From the NCBI RefSeq assembly GCF_003073045.1, contig NC_037597.1, positions 1,071,501 to 1,135,500 of the forward strand: a stretch of DNA of 64,000 bases. The letters run 5' to 3'. The translations under genes and the position numbers were made by a program. The number at the start of each line of letters is the position of its first letter. Position 1 is the first letter of the stretch. This DNA comes from Pomacea canaliculata (lineage: Eukaryota; Mollusca; Gastropoda; Architaenioglossa; Ampullariidae). The notes under the pieces are model-generated. The model ran no database searches, was not told where the DNA came from, and saw only the letters and a program-made list of their open reading frames with translations. This document shows positions 1 through 11,873 of the stretch, one piece after another.

Positions 1-737
1 TTCTTGATGATACCTAAATCAATGCTGGCTGCATCATCATCATCATCAGCAGCACCATCATTATCATCATCATTGCCAACATTGTCTTCAGCATTGTGAT
101 CTACATCTGTGCTGCTGGCTTGGATGAACATATCATCATCATCATCATCATCATCAAAGATACCATCCATAGCACTGCCAGCACCCATGACCTGACTAAC
201 CTGTTGTTGGAAATAGATATGTGTTTACCAATGTGGTCAGGAAACCGAAGGCATTAACAGCATAAAGGAAAGATGTAGAATACTTGGATCAGGTTTTGAT
301 GGAAATTAGTCTGGTCTTTTAAGGGCATGAAACCCTCAAGCAGCTCTTCATAAAGGAACATATGATTGTAAGGAAAAAATTAGGTATAGGCTCAGAATTG
401 CTTACTCCACTGCGCTTTCGTAAGCAAATTGATAAAAATTTTTAGGAAAATTAAACTGATTCAAGTTTGAAAAAAAAAAAAATTCAGCTAAAAGACGTTC
501 TCACTTCAGAGCTGAGTAGATCGTCCAGAACGCCTAGCTGCCCCTAAGGAAAACAGACATACAGTGTACTGATAAATCTCTCTAATATATACTCATAATG
601 AAGGTGCATGCACACATCTGCAGAGAAAAACATCATCCATTGTGAATGCAACTCTGTGTTAGCAATATAAATTGTTGATGTTGATGATGTTGATGATGAT
701 TGTTGATGTTGATGATGATTGATTGATGATTGATTGA

Positions 738-786
<49 letters not shown>

Positions 787-3700
787 CGCTCTTACTTAAA
801 AATATGCAACATTTAAGAAGGAAGCATCACTAAATCAGCTTTTAAGTGATGATGTGTACCTCATTGTCACAGAAAGCTATCTGCTGTGATTTTTGTGGGT
901 TCCAGACTAAAGCAGTGATGCTGAGTTTTTTTTGATGTCTATGCCTGAAAAAAAAAGCCTGATTAATTAAATAATTAATAACATAAAATGCAGACCAAAT
1001 AGTCTGATATGTAGCATTTGTTGCCTACAAACAAACATTAAAGGATCATTCATGTAAACCTGGTATTTATTGTTATATTATTCCAGAAAACCAATGTCAC
1101 CACATCATACCTAAACCATCAAAGTTTTAAATATTTGCATCCAAAAGATCAAGATTTAGAATGTAAGCATCAATATCTAAGCATTAATGATTATCTGGAG
1201 TTCTTACTTCTCAACAAGTTTGCGTAGTTTCCAGTCAAATATGAAGAGACCTCCATTCACACAACCGACAGCCACGTGCTGGTCATGAGGTCTCACAGCT
1301 AAGACGTTCACAGTCTAAGTAATAAAACATACAATTACCTGTGAACACCTGCATGATGTGCAAACAGCTACCATACAGTTTCAAAGTGCTGTAGTCAATG
1401 AATTAACCTAGTCTGCTTTGAAGGACATAAGTCATGCACAGTATTTGTACTGAAGGACAGAACAACAGTACTTCTTTACACAGTTGTTACAAGGTCAAAA
1501 TTCATTGTTTCCATGTCAGTCTAAGACACAAGTTGAAAGCAGAGTGCAACATGGTTCAAGAAAATATTGTCTTCTCATGATATCATAAAGGCCAGCATTT
1601 ATTGAGGGTGTAAAACGATGCCGCTGTCTTATTAGGGTAGATCACGAAACAACACATCCCTTTCATAGTGAGCTGTAAGACAGGTCTTCTCTATGTGATG
1701 TGTCACAAGGCAACTCATTGCTGTCTTGTGTTCCAGAAAACATTACCCCTCTCACATCATATCAGAAGGCAACACTCACCCCATCACCCCAACACTCACC
1801 CCATCACCACTGCTATCTGGATGATTTACAAGTCAATATTCACCACTATCAAAAAAGAGTGTGTCACCCTTGTTAAATCATAGTGTCACAATGAAACATT
1901 TGTCAAATCATGTGCTACACCCACCCCTGTAATGTCCGAGTGCGATAGCTTGTCCACCATCTCCCATGTGTTCCTGGAATACATATGTATCTCTTTTTCC
2001 ACAGGAACAAGCAGGAACTGAAAAAACCAAGGAGCCATTTCTGATAAGGTGTTTTGGGGATAATCTGACTGAAAGCTCTAATATTAATCAATCAATCTAT
2101 CTTTATTTTCTGTAGAACACACAAGTTCAGGACAAATATATTTTCAGCTTACACAAAGCAGAACAATAATTAGTAATTGGAAGAATATTTATCACTAAAA
2201 GTAAAATTAATCATCAATAAAGTGAATTTGAAGATGGAAAAGACACATGGCATACAGGAAAAGCCATGAGTGATGATCAAGTGATGCCTACTGTTTGGCA
2301 AAACTACTTATGAAAGTATAATTGACAACAGAATTGCATATATACATACACACATATACATAGATACACACATTTCTTTTTAGTATTTTTAGCAATAGCT
2401 TCAGCTGTTTGATACTCACCTCACCATCAAAATGTCCAGCACAAACGACAAAGACTCTGAGCAAGACTGAAGACAGAAACACAAATGATCTTTTGATAGA
2501 AAGTAACAATGTAAACAATGTAACTGACCCTACCACTGGTCACATAACTTAAGTATGACTGTTTAGGGTCACTCAGTAATCAATATAAAGAGCTACAAGA
2601 TGAAAAAAATGGCAGTGGCTCACCTTACATCACTGCATTTTGGGAGAAGATTCAATGTCTTCACTTCCATTAGGCTGTTTACTTGCCATATTTGCACAGT
2701 ACCATCACAGCTGGAAGTAGCCTACACAAAGTTGTACCATGCAAACCAAATTTGAAATGAACAGGTACTGTGATTGCAGAACTGATTTTATTATATAAGC
2801 ATACATATAAACATTTACACTTGTTTGAAAAAGTCCTTTGTTGAAAACATTTTACAAAACAATCATACATAGTAAATTATACACAACAATAACATAAAAT
2901 AAATTATACAACATGGGAAAAAAGCCATCATAGATTCATTTAAAGACAGGAATGGGGATTAAACAAGTAAAAATCAATGAAGACAAAAATGGGCGTTAAA
3001 CAAGCAGAAATCAATTTAAAAAAAAGATAAGAAATGGAAAGGTGGTAGAAATAAAAGCAATGATGAAAGAGATAATGTTCTATTGGAAAATGCACACACA
3101 AAGCTCCCCCTACCACAAACTGTTCTTTGGGATCCAAGGCAACGCTAAGTAGAGGAGCTTTATGTCCATGATACACTCCATGACTGCTACTTGCAACATC
3201 CACCACTTTGACTGTGAAATCACTGTGAAACATAATGATCAAATCACTCTATTCATGTTAATTCTGAAAATCTACGTAACAATGCTGTCTATAAAACATC
3301 AAGAGCCTGCAAACTCATGCATATTTTAGACTTGATTTCCAAATGCATTCTGACATGGATAATGTTGCTTAGTGAGCAAGTTCAACAAGTAAATTTTTAG
3401 GCACTATTGTCTCTGGCATGGGATGTCAACATTTTGTCCAATTAAGAAGTGTTGATGCCCTTATTTCTTGAGACAGCTCAAGCAGTTTGGACTGAATAGT
3501 TTGGTTTTTCAGAAGCTCTATCATGTCATTGAATGTTGATGTGTGTTTACAATTGTGGACTGTGAAATTCATCTACGATGTGCACATAGCCCACAAAGAC
3601 ATGGACTAGTGCCAGACTTTTCAAATTGAAAGAGCAGAGTTCACCTGGCGCCAGCTACCATGGTTGATCCTGAGGCATTGAAGACCATGTGAGTGACTGG

Positions 3701-5789
3701 AGCTGTAAATCGAGTTATCAATCCGTCTGGCATGCCATCGGGAAATTTACTGGCTTGAACAGCATTGTTGTCTGTTGCAGTAAAGAACCTGCCATTCTAA
3801 AAATAACTGAAATGAATCAGACTTTATCAAATCTAAAATGGGCAAGCTGGAAGTTAAAGCACACAGCAAACAGTGTGAAAATGTGAATAAAAGTTAGATC
3901 CCCAGCTTAACTGAAGAACATCACCAGTTATATGATACTCTGTATAAATGACTATTCAACTATTTTCTAATGTACAAACTTCTAAAGTCACAAATAAATG
4001 ATTGTCAAAGAAAAATGGTCTACACTATGACTTTTCTTTATTAAGACCAGTTGATTACCAGTATTGTATGTTGTTTACTAGTTATTGTAATGAGTACATT
4101 GTGACACTTCTGATTGTTGTTCTAATATTAACTATAAAATGCCTGTGAGAAAGATTTCACTGTTTCACCCCATGATAGAATTCAAGGGATTGTAATTCAT
4201 ACACAGTCAAGTGTATCATACTCTGAAAGCAATGGCGTATGCCCGGTCTCCAACCCTGTGAGATTTAGCATCGTCATCATCGATACCTTCCCAAATCCTT
4301 ACATCCCCATCCATTCCACAGGTGAGAATGTATCTGAAAAAGAAAAAAATTTAGACACACTAAAAATAGGCTTGATGGAAAATAATGCATCTATAAATAA
4401 ATCCACCAGTATCTCAGTAAAGAACTGTTTCAATTAATAATAAATCAAGAATTATAAAGCACATATTCCCACTTCTACAGAGCAAGCTCTTAGCTTCTAC
4501 AACAGGACAGCATATGAGAGAGGAAGAATAAACAACAGTACTGATGATGAATAGAAGACAAGTATAGAAAACACACAGAGGCACCAAGTAACAAGACCTG
4601 AGAAAATTGTGATTCTGTAAAAGACAAGCATTAGAGTATTAAAAGAGGAAAAGGCTAAAAAGGACTAGTATTGTATGGACTGCGTTAGGAGTAATGCTCA
4701 AGGAAGAAGTGGGTTTTCAGTGCAGATTTGAATGGATTCAATTGTAGGTAGGGGGGATATTAAAAAGAGTTCCATTGTTTTGCTGCAAACTAAACATTAT
4801 GCGGCCCTAAGTCAAGGCCCAACAAAATCATCTTCCACATTTATCAGTTGTCCAGATCTTTACTTCAGCCAATGTTGATCAGCACACTGTGGTAAAATTC
4901 TACAGTGGTCATCCTCTTGACTTGTTCAGGTCCTGAAGAAAGTGGTTCTTCAGACTATGACCTGCTTTAACTGCTTCTTTACATACACTTTCCCAATCTT
5001 GTCATTATTAGACTGTACATTGTTATTTTCTAATAACAATTTTGTACAGGTCAGGTCTAGCCAGGTCTCTACCCTTAAGTGGATGCTCATGTCATATTCT
5101 CCTCGCTACTGCCAGTGGAGTTTGGCCTGTTTCAAAGGGGTTGAAGGTACTTAAGGAGAGCCATCATCATTAAAACAAACCGGCACTTTAGAAGAGCTCA
5201 TAGCACTTCACAAAAAAGGAAGAAGTTTAGGGGTTGGGTTAGTACCTCCGGTTTTTTCTCTCCCCAGTTTCAGGGTATAGGTCATGGCGTCCATAACAAC
5301 CTATGGTAATGAGTGAAATGACATCCCACAGTAAAGTTGTTTGGTTTTTTTTTTCATTAAAAAAACTTATATATCTCATTTCCCCGCATTTATAATAAGC
5401 CGCACAAAAACAAAAAACTACAGTAGAGTTGCAAACTACAAAAACAATGGAGGGAGAAAGAGATGGTGGGAAATGAATATCATCGTACCCAGCTACTGCT
5501 TTTAAACGTAATTTATATGGTATTTTCACTGGTGCTTACGCCCTTGTTCTCCAGTAGCCAGTGACTACTGCGTTTGAAGAACTATGAAGGCCCTGAGAGA
5601 GGATGCTGTAAGTTATCGTGTCTACACAGAGCACCCAAAATAGGTAAATGATCATAAGAATTCTCACTAACACTAACGAAATGAAGAAAATGATAAGCTG
5701 GTAGAAAAAGGAGCTGTGGCCTACCTCCCAGAATCATCATAGCACACATCGGTGTGTCCATCACAATGAGCGTAACGCATGGCTTTCAT
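1..5789 (-). CDS. WDHD1: WDHD1 / AND-1 (WD repeat and HMG-box DNA-binding protein), 5' part only
   Basis: WDHD1/AND-1/Ctf4 is a nuclear replisome protein linking DNA polymerase alpha to the CMG helicase; this is its N-terminal WD40 propeller. Exons on the minus strand, with GT/AG borders and compatible phases: 5725-5789 (ATG at 5789), 4222-4333, 3645-3796, 3114-3222, 2624-2721, 2420-2466, 1925-2017, 1208-1314, 860-944, and about 1-200 running off the window. Readable pieces match the vertebrate order: GHTDVCYDDSG, CGMDGDVRIWEGIDDDD, FPDGMPDGLITRF, DFTVKVVDV, SSCDGTVQIWQV, LLVPVEKEIHMY, VNGGLFIFDW. The last exon holds an acidic run of eight Asp, like the acidic linker after the propeller. Exon 2420-2466 has one base too many (AAAA run at 2429-2432), which puts a stop in frame; flanking phases fit only without it. 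The join between 860 and 200 is uncertain, since the expected Gly-rich strand was not found. The HMG box lies outside the window. Confidence 0.92.
674..786. repeat. (GAT)n microsatellite in WDHD1 intron
   Basis: Degenerate GATGTT/GATGATT repeats pass into a pure GAT run over about the last 45 bases. It lies in the intron between the exons at 860-944 and 1-200. The coding exon next door also contains GAT runs, which encode the Asp tract. Confidence 0.9.
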
Positions 5790-6295
5790 TGTGAAAATAA
5801 TGATTCAGGTATAATTATCAGGTCCAAACTCAAACACCCTCTCGGAGACTGCTATACGTGATCAGGTCCAAACTCAAACACCCGCTCTGAGACTCCTACA
5901 CGCTTCCCGCAGACGAGCTTGGATTGCGCGCGCTCCTGAAGGTCCGCACACACTTCGTCCGGAGAAAAACTTAGTCGTGCTTTTCTCTCAAATTCTACTA
6001 AACATGTATTACTTCTCCCACTCTGTAATATTTAAAATTATTGCGAAGGTAAAATCTAATAAAAAATATGAAAGCAGGCTAAAAGCCAAGCAGACGTGAG
6101 TCGGGCGCTGGTGACGTCACTGTCCCACGCACTGCGGGTATCGCCATTTCCTGTTGCTGTGCTGCCATCTGTTCTCGCATTGCAGAGGCACGGCGACGGT
6201 GTCAGTACTTGTTTTATTTTTCCAAGCCTTACTTTTTGTTGATTTCCTAACCAGTACCATGAACGTTTACATAAACTGACAGCAAGTAAAGGAAG
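5790..6295. promoter_or_regulatory. Bidirectional promoter region and 5' leaders of WDHD1 (-) and SOCS (+)
   Basis: About 500 bases separate the WDHD1 ATG (5789, minus) from a likely SOCS non-coding exon that ends at the donor GGAAG|GTAAG (6295/6296). There is no TATA box on either strand. CpG-containing stretches (about 5920-6130) and an ATTTCCTG ETS-like motif near 6148 suit a housekeeping bidirectional promoter. Transcription starts cannot be placed from sequence alone. Confidence 0.55.
5818..5903. repeat. Two-copy direct repeat of about 43 bp in the WDHD1 5' flank
   Basis: Two adjacent copies start with TCAGGTCCAAACTCAAACAC and differ at a few positions. They lie just upstream of the WDHD1 start codon, within the likely 5' leader or promoter. 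Confidence 0.8.
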
Positions 6296-6977
6296 GTAAG
6301 TAGTCTGGCGGTAAAAATACTTTCTTAGATCGATCATTTTAGCTGCAGCTAGCACTGAACAGTGAACACCGCAGTGTGAAGCAGAGATGCCAGCACAGCT
6401 CCTGGCGCTCTTGTGCCATTGGCCTTGAGGTGTGTTTCATCATCGCTATGCTTAGCTCATGACGGAGAAACATTTTCCCCATCAAATTTAAGCCTGTTAT
6501 TGGTATACATTGTCTCTGTTGTTAAAGAAAATACAGCTTGATAGAGGGACATCAAAGAGTGCATTTATTTTCTGCGTCCGTAGGCAACCATTTTGGCAAA
6601 CCAAGGTCTTTGCTTATGGTGCTTTGCAGAGGCGTAGTCACAACCAGATTGCGAGAGAAAAACCAGAGTGAGGTGACTTTCCTAAATGTCAACACTTTTT
6701 GTCGTGTTAGCATGAGCCCATTTGTACACCTATGAAGCTGTATCATTGTATCCATGGTAACAAAATGTTGTGACCATCTAGTGCATAGTGAGGATGTGCA
6801 TGAATACATGCATTTTCCACATGCTAGCATTTGGAAAGAGAGGGTGTGGAGCTTCAAATGTGACAAATGTGCTATATCACCTGTAAGAACAAATTGTGTG
6901 TGTGTGAGAGAGAGAGAGGCAGTTCTGTTTCAAATTTCTATTAAAGGCAAGTGACTTTTCCTGACAGGTTGAAGAGA

Positions 6978-8584
6978 ATGGATGAAATAACAGAGCATCC
7001 AGATGGGAACCAGTCAAGCGAGTCCAAGATGGAGGTACCTGCTTCTGTCAATGGTACCTACAGTAAAAATCAAGCAAAAAAGGCACCTGTAACTACAGAG
7101 GCTGATGTCAGAGAATTGCATTTACAAAACCAGGCTCTTTCCCATACAGGGGCAAGAACTCCTGTTTTGGCCAAAGATAGTCATCTTGGCTTTGCACTGC
7201 AACATCGAATGCATCGCTCAGCAGTGCGTCCTTTCTTGTGTTGTGGCAGTGAATTATCACTTGTCAGTCTGATGGACAATATGGAGCTGAAGGACAAAAC
7301 TGTAAAAGAAATGGATAATGGAAGACACAGCACAGACACTACACTCAGTCACTCAGACTCTGAAGAAAACTCCACAGACTGCCTGCTGCCCTATAGTTTG
7401 TCTTCCAGCTCTGATCTGGGTAGTGCTGTATCCAGTACAAATGGAGGATACTCAGGAATGCCCCGGAGACTGAAGGCTGACAAGCACAAGTCTAAGAAAC
7501 GTTTTTGGAATCTGCGCTTTGGTGGGAGGTGGCCGCAGGGTCTGCGATTTTCAGACACTTCTAGTCATGGAAAGGATGTACAGTTGGAGGACTGACAAAC
7601 TGTAGCTCCACACATGCTGCAAAGGACAGCACGCTTGAAGCAGGAGCAGCCAATTTTTGTAGCTCTCCATGTCTTCAGCCTGTAGCGCTTTCATCCAGCA
7701 AAGGAAGGAGTAAGTCAAAGAACAAGAAAAGGAGGGCCTCAGCATTGAATGTCTCTCATAGTCATATGACTGACTTAGATGGAGGAATACCCATCAATGG
7801 CAATGAAGAACTCCTAGCCAGGGAGCGAGGGCAGGATGTCCACAGTGAGACAAGGGTGTGGCCTACTTCCAGTGCTGCAGGCTGGCTGACTGCTGGATTG
7901 GGGGCCTCTGCCACCCCTCCAACCATGGCCCTGATGGCAGCTCAGAATCATGAACATCTACCTCACTCAGATGATGAGGAATCAGTCCTGCTATCAGAAC
8001 TCTCTTCCCACTATCCGTGGCCCAATTTTCAAGGGGTGCTGGTGGTTCCACGGGGTATGACGGTCCACACACAAGTGGATTATATTCATTACCTTGTGCC
8101 TGATCTTCGTCATATCACCAACTGCTCATTTTACTGGGGTGTCATCGACCGTTTTGAGGCTGAGCGACTCTTGGATAAGAAACGTGAAGGAACATTTCTT
8201 CTTCGTGACAGTGCCCAAGAAGAATTCCTGTTTTCAGTCAGTTTTCGTCGGTATAATCGTTCACTTCATGCACGGATTGAGCAGTGGAACCACAGATTCA
8301 GTTTTGATGTTCATGATCCAGCAGTTTTTTCATCAGATTCAGTGTGTGGATTGATTGAACATTATAAAGATTCTAGTCGCTGTCTCTTTTTTGAACCAAT
8401 GCTGACAGACCCTATGCATCGAAATTTTCCTTTTTCCCTTCAGCATCTTGCAAGGGCAGTTATCTGTAGTCATGTAGTGTATGACTCTATCAATTTTTTG
8501 CCCCTTCCAAACTCTTTGAAGGAGTACATTCGCTATTACCACTACAAGCAGAAGGTATGCATCAGAAGGTTTGACTACCCTTAA
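6978..8584 (+). CDS. SOCS5-like: SOCS4/5-type suppressor of cytokine signalling
   Basis: SOCS proteins bind phosphotyrosine through an SH2 domain and recruit an Elongin-Cullin E3 ligase through a SOCS box, damping JAK/STAT or EGFR signalling. The C-terminal half is unmistakable: a pre-SH2 segment ([15 protein letters not shown]), then SH2 (about 8131-8400) with the phosphotyrosine pocket FLLRDS and [17 protein letters not shown], then a SOCS box (about 8430-8560) ending [12 protein letters not shown]. The order and the long Ser-rich N-terminus are those of SOCS4/5 (insect Socs36E group). The start chosen is the ATG at 6978, ten bases after an acceptor at 6967; a 5' leader exon probably ends at 6295, giving a 672-bp intron. 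The first frame stops at 7593-7595, while the frame carrying SH2 is open from 7565, so one base appears to be missing between 7565 and 7592. Total length is then about 535 residues, close to human SOCS5 (536). As in vertebrates, the coding region looks like one exon. Confidence 0.94.
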
Positions 8585-9670
8585 GTAATCACATCTGTAT
8601 AACTGGCAAAAGCTGTTATTGGTTAAGTTGATTTTTGGAAAGGTGTAAGTGGTCATTTGCTGTTTAACAAAGTGCATTAAACCACCCACAAAATGACTTG
8701 ATTGCTTTCAAAAGACAACTCATCCTCTGTTGAGTTCTAGTCATGCCAGTCAGCAGGGCCACTGTTTACAAGAAAATACAGTCAGCCACTATTTCATCAA
8801 AGATAGATTGAAGTTGTGTGAAAGCCATAAGTGGATAGATTTTAATAGTGATAAAGCATCACACAAACCTTATGTATTAGTGGTTCAGGAATGTGATAGA
8901 TGCTGGTGAAAGAATCGCCTTATAATATATTATCGACTGCTGAGTTGAATAATCTGCTAAATCTAGTAGTCTGTCCACAATGATCATGTCACAACTGTGG
9001 ACATCTTTGTTAGTGGTCACATTCAGAAGTGTTGAGGCAAACAGTCCTGGATATTACATTTAGAGTCCAAATAAGACTAATGATGTTACAGAAATGGGGC
9101 CTGCCATAAATTAAAAGATGTGTGCACTATATAGATTTTGGCAACAGCTTACACTGCTGGAAAGTAAATGTACTGCCCAGCATTGGTTCCATTGTTCCAG
9201 CATCCTTACAATGATCTCCCATGTATTCTGTAACAAGATGTTGGAAAACAAGTGCTTTGACTGTAGCCCTTTTTAATGCTCAGTTCTTACTTGTGATCAG
9301 AATCCATGGGGTTGTGCCTTGAGAGATGTGAAAATTAAGATTTTTCAGGTTCTGTGTATGATGAGTGTGTGTCTCTACAATTATTGTGTCTATGAACCTG
9401 TTTTAGCATTACCCATCATATATGCTGTACATTGCGATGGATTTATGACAGCTATAGCGAGGCTAATGAGATGATGGGTGTAATAATGTATTGCATATTC
9501 TTTCAGAAAAATTTATGTCATTGTAACATTTTGAGACTGATAGTATAAACAGATATCTATTTTGTAAAAAATCTGTGCATTAGCTCCTTGTGAACTAAAA
9601 GACAGAATTGTGTTCAATCATTGAAACAGGAGTGTTTGGAAAATTAAATAAATTAAACTCTAGAAAGAAG
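8585..9670 (+). other. SOCS 3' untranslated region
   Basis: AT-rich, non-coding sequence follows the SOCS stop. An AATAAA signal at 9647-9652 is a likely polyadenylation site. No other gene is visible. Confidence 0.6.
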
Positions 9671-11873
9671 AGCTCAAACAATTGTTTTTAAAGAAGCAAC
9701 ATAGCAACATCTTGTGCTGGTGAAGTTTGTGTATGTGTTAGTGTGTGTGTGCATAAACTCTTGTGGACGAGGGGTTGTTTGCAAGGGCCAATGTTGACAG
9801 GTTGAGGTAGCATCTGCAACTACCAGGTAGTCCTTTTCTTTTTAAAACAAAATCACTGTACACAAACACTAATCTGTGAAAGTACTGATGTCTTCTTATA
9901 ATGATTTGACTATCTTAGCACCTGGTGCTTCCATTCTTATGAGAGTACTTAGTGGCCACCTCCCAGGTGGCATCCTAGCACACATTCACCAACACATACA
10001 GGGGCGGGGTATATGGGTGGGGGGGGAAAATTGGTGTTTTACGCGTCAGCAACTGAGCTTATATATGGAGCAAGCAGCACTGTAAACAATGCCCAGCAGA
10101 GAAAGAAACAGCGTGCCCGAGACGAGAGAATGAACTCAGGGCAGCCAACTTCACTGTATTGGTGACAGGCGCTACGTTCGCCACGCACCGACTACTCTGT
10201 ACTGGGCTGAAGTGACAGTGGGTAGTATCACTGAACAGGGTTTTTAAATTTCAGTACAGATAAGCAGTGGTGTGAGATGATTTTCTGTGAAGACTAGCAT
10301 TTGATGTGAGCGGTTGGAGCTAGATGCAGAAGACCTATGATGATAAGCTGCATAGCAGTCGGTCTAGTCAGTCCGAAGGCACAGGAAGCACTTTTTCAAA
10401 AACCATTTCTGTTTATAACATCAGCTCTGTTTCTGTTTGCTCTCTTAAACTAGCAAATTTGTGTGGTAACACAGTGGAAATGTCTCTCGTTGGCTTATAT
10501 TTAGATCGTTTCTGTGTAAGAATGCAAGCCATTTCTAATGTGATTTAGTGCAAAGTAATTTTCAATTGGTTTATTATATTTACAACAAAGATATTAATTA
10601 TCAAAATTAATGTTACATTTACAGATAAAAATCTGTGAATATTGCAGCTCTTATTTCAATTCTGAAGAGAAGTCAAGATCTCATTTTCTGCAGTTTCACA
10701 AAAGTTGGCTCGCTGATTGAGCAACACCTCAGGATTTTTTTTTTTTTTTTGATCTTACCTTGGCTGTGGCCTTCAAAGAAATCAGTACTTCAGAAAAGTG
10801 TTGGTGTAAGCCTATATAATTTTTACCATTTTAGAAACAAAATAGAGTTGGTGATATTTATTGCATAAATCAACAAAATGCAAGATTGTGTCACCTGTCA
10901 GTAATCGCATCCAATATTACACTTCCAGGGAAAACCTGATCCTGAAAGAACAGTACTTGGCAAATAGGATTCTGAAATGTAACATTATGCTGCTGTTCAT
11001 TTTGTTCTTCTTTAAATGTAAATGTTTAGAGATGCAAACAATGACAACGACCAACCTTATTTGTCCCAGTGGGCAATTTGAACATGGAAAGGTGCTCTAG
11101 CCACAAAAGTTAAAGTTGGAAATAAAATAAGAATAAGTTTTTTTTTTTTTGTTGCCCCAAGATTGCAGTGTTAAAAAAAAAAAAAAAATTTCCCCAACAA
11201 TGAAAAAAAAAACAAAATATAGCAATGAAGGGAAATAAAGGCAAAGTGATCATACATATATAAAAACAAATTACATCAGATATTCTGTGCGCACTACAGC
11301 ATAGCACACTCACCACTGACACTATTTGAGGTTGAAGCAGCCGAGCAGGAATGGCACAACGATTTAGGCCATTATTGCTTTTAAGCAATAGGCATGGCAT
11401 AGCGTTTACCTGAGCTTAATAGCTCAGTTTGATACCAATTAGAACAGATGTGGACAATACTGTTCAGATTGTTCATATCATGGACAGAGAGATCGCGAAA
11501 CCAGCATGCAAGACACAAGACTCTCAATAAACGACTAGTAGAAACAGCCTAAGATTGCTTGACTAACTGAAGAACTAGTTAGCTTATGCAGAAGGTATAT
11601 TCTATGTGAATGTGATCAGCTGGATGACACCATCCAGTCTTAAGGTATTCCTATAATTGCTCATTATGTAAGTTCCACATGAATTGTGTCACCATGTCAA
11701 CAATGCAACATTTACCACACTGAAGATGACAAAATCTTGTATTTAATTAAAGAAAGGAAGATCAAACAAGACAATGTGCATAAACTCAATTTGAAGTCCG
11801 GTTTTTACATAGCAAAACTGATTTACAGATGACACGTAGGAAAAAAAAAACAAACAAGAATCTGTGTTTGTTT
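9671..11873. other. Intergenic, SOCS to TSNAX (tail to tail)
   Basis: There is no convincing coding sequence. The stretch holds a SINE (9975-10195) and homopolymer runs of T or A (about 10735-10750, 11140-11190). TTTAAT at 11738-11743 reads ATTAAA on the minus strand and could serve TSNAX polyadenylation. The rest shows nothing recognisable. Confidence 0.5.
9975..10195 (-). mobile_element. tRNA-derived SINE, minus strand
   Basis: On the minus strand this opens with a tRNA-like promoter: an A-box-like TGGCGAACGTAGC (10171-10183) followed by AGCGCCTGTCACC, and a B-box-like GAGTTCATTC (10128-10137). A tRNA-unrelated body continues to about 9975. The block GCGCCTGTCA is shared with the SINE at 48665. 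The boundaries are approximate and no target duplication was identified. Confidence 0.6.
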
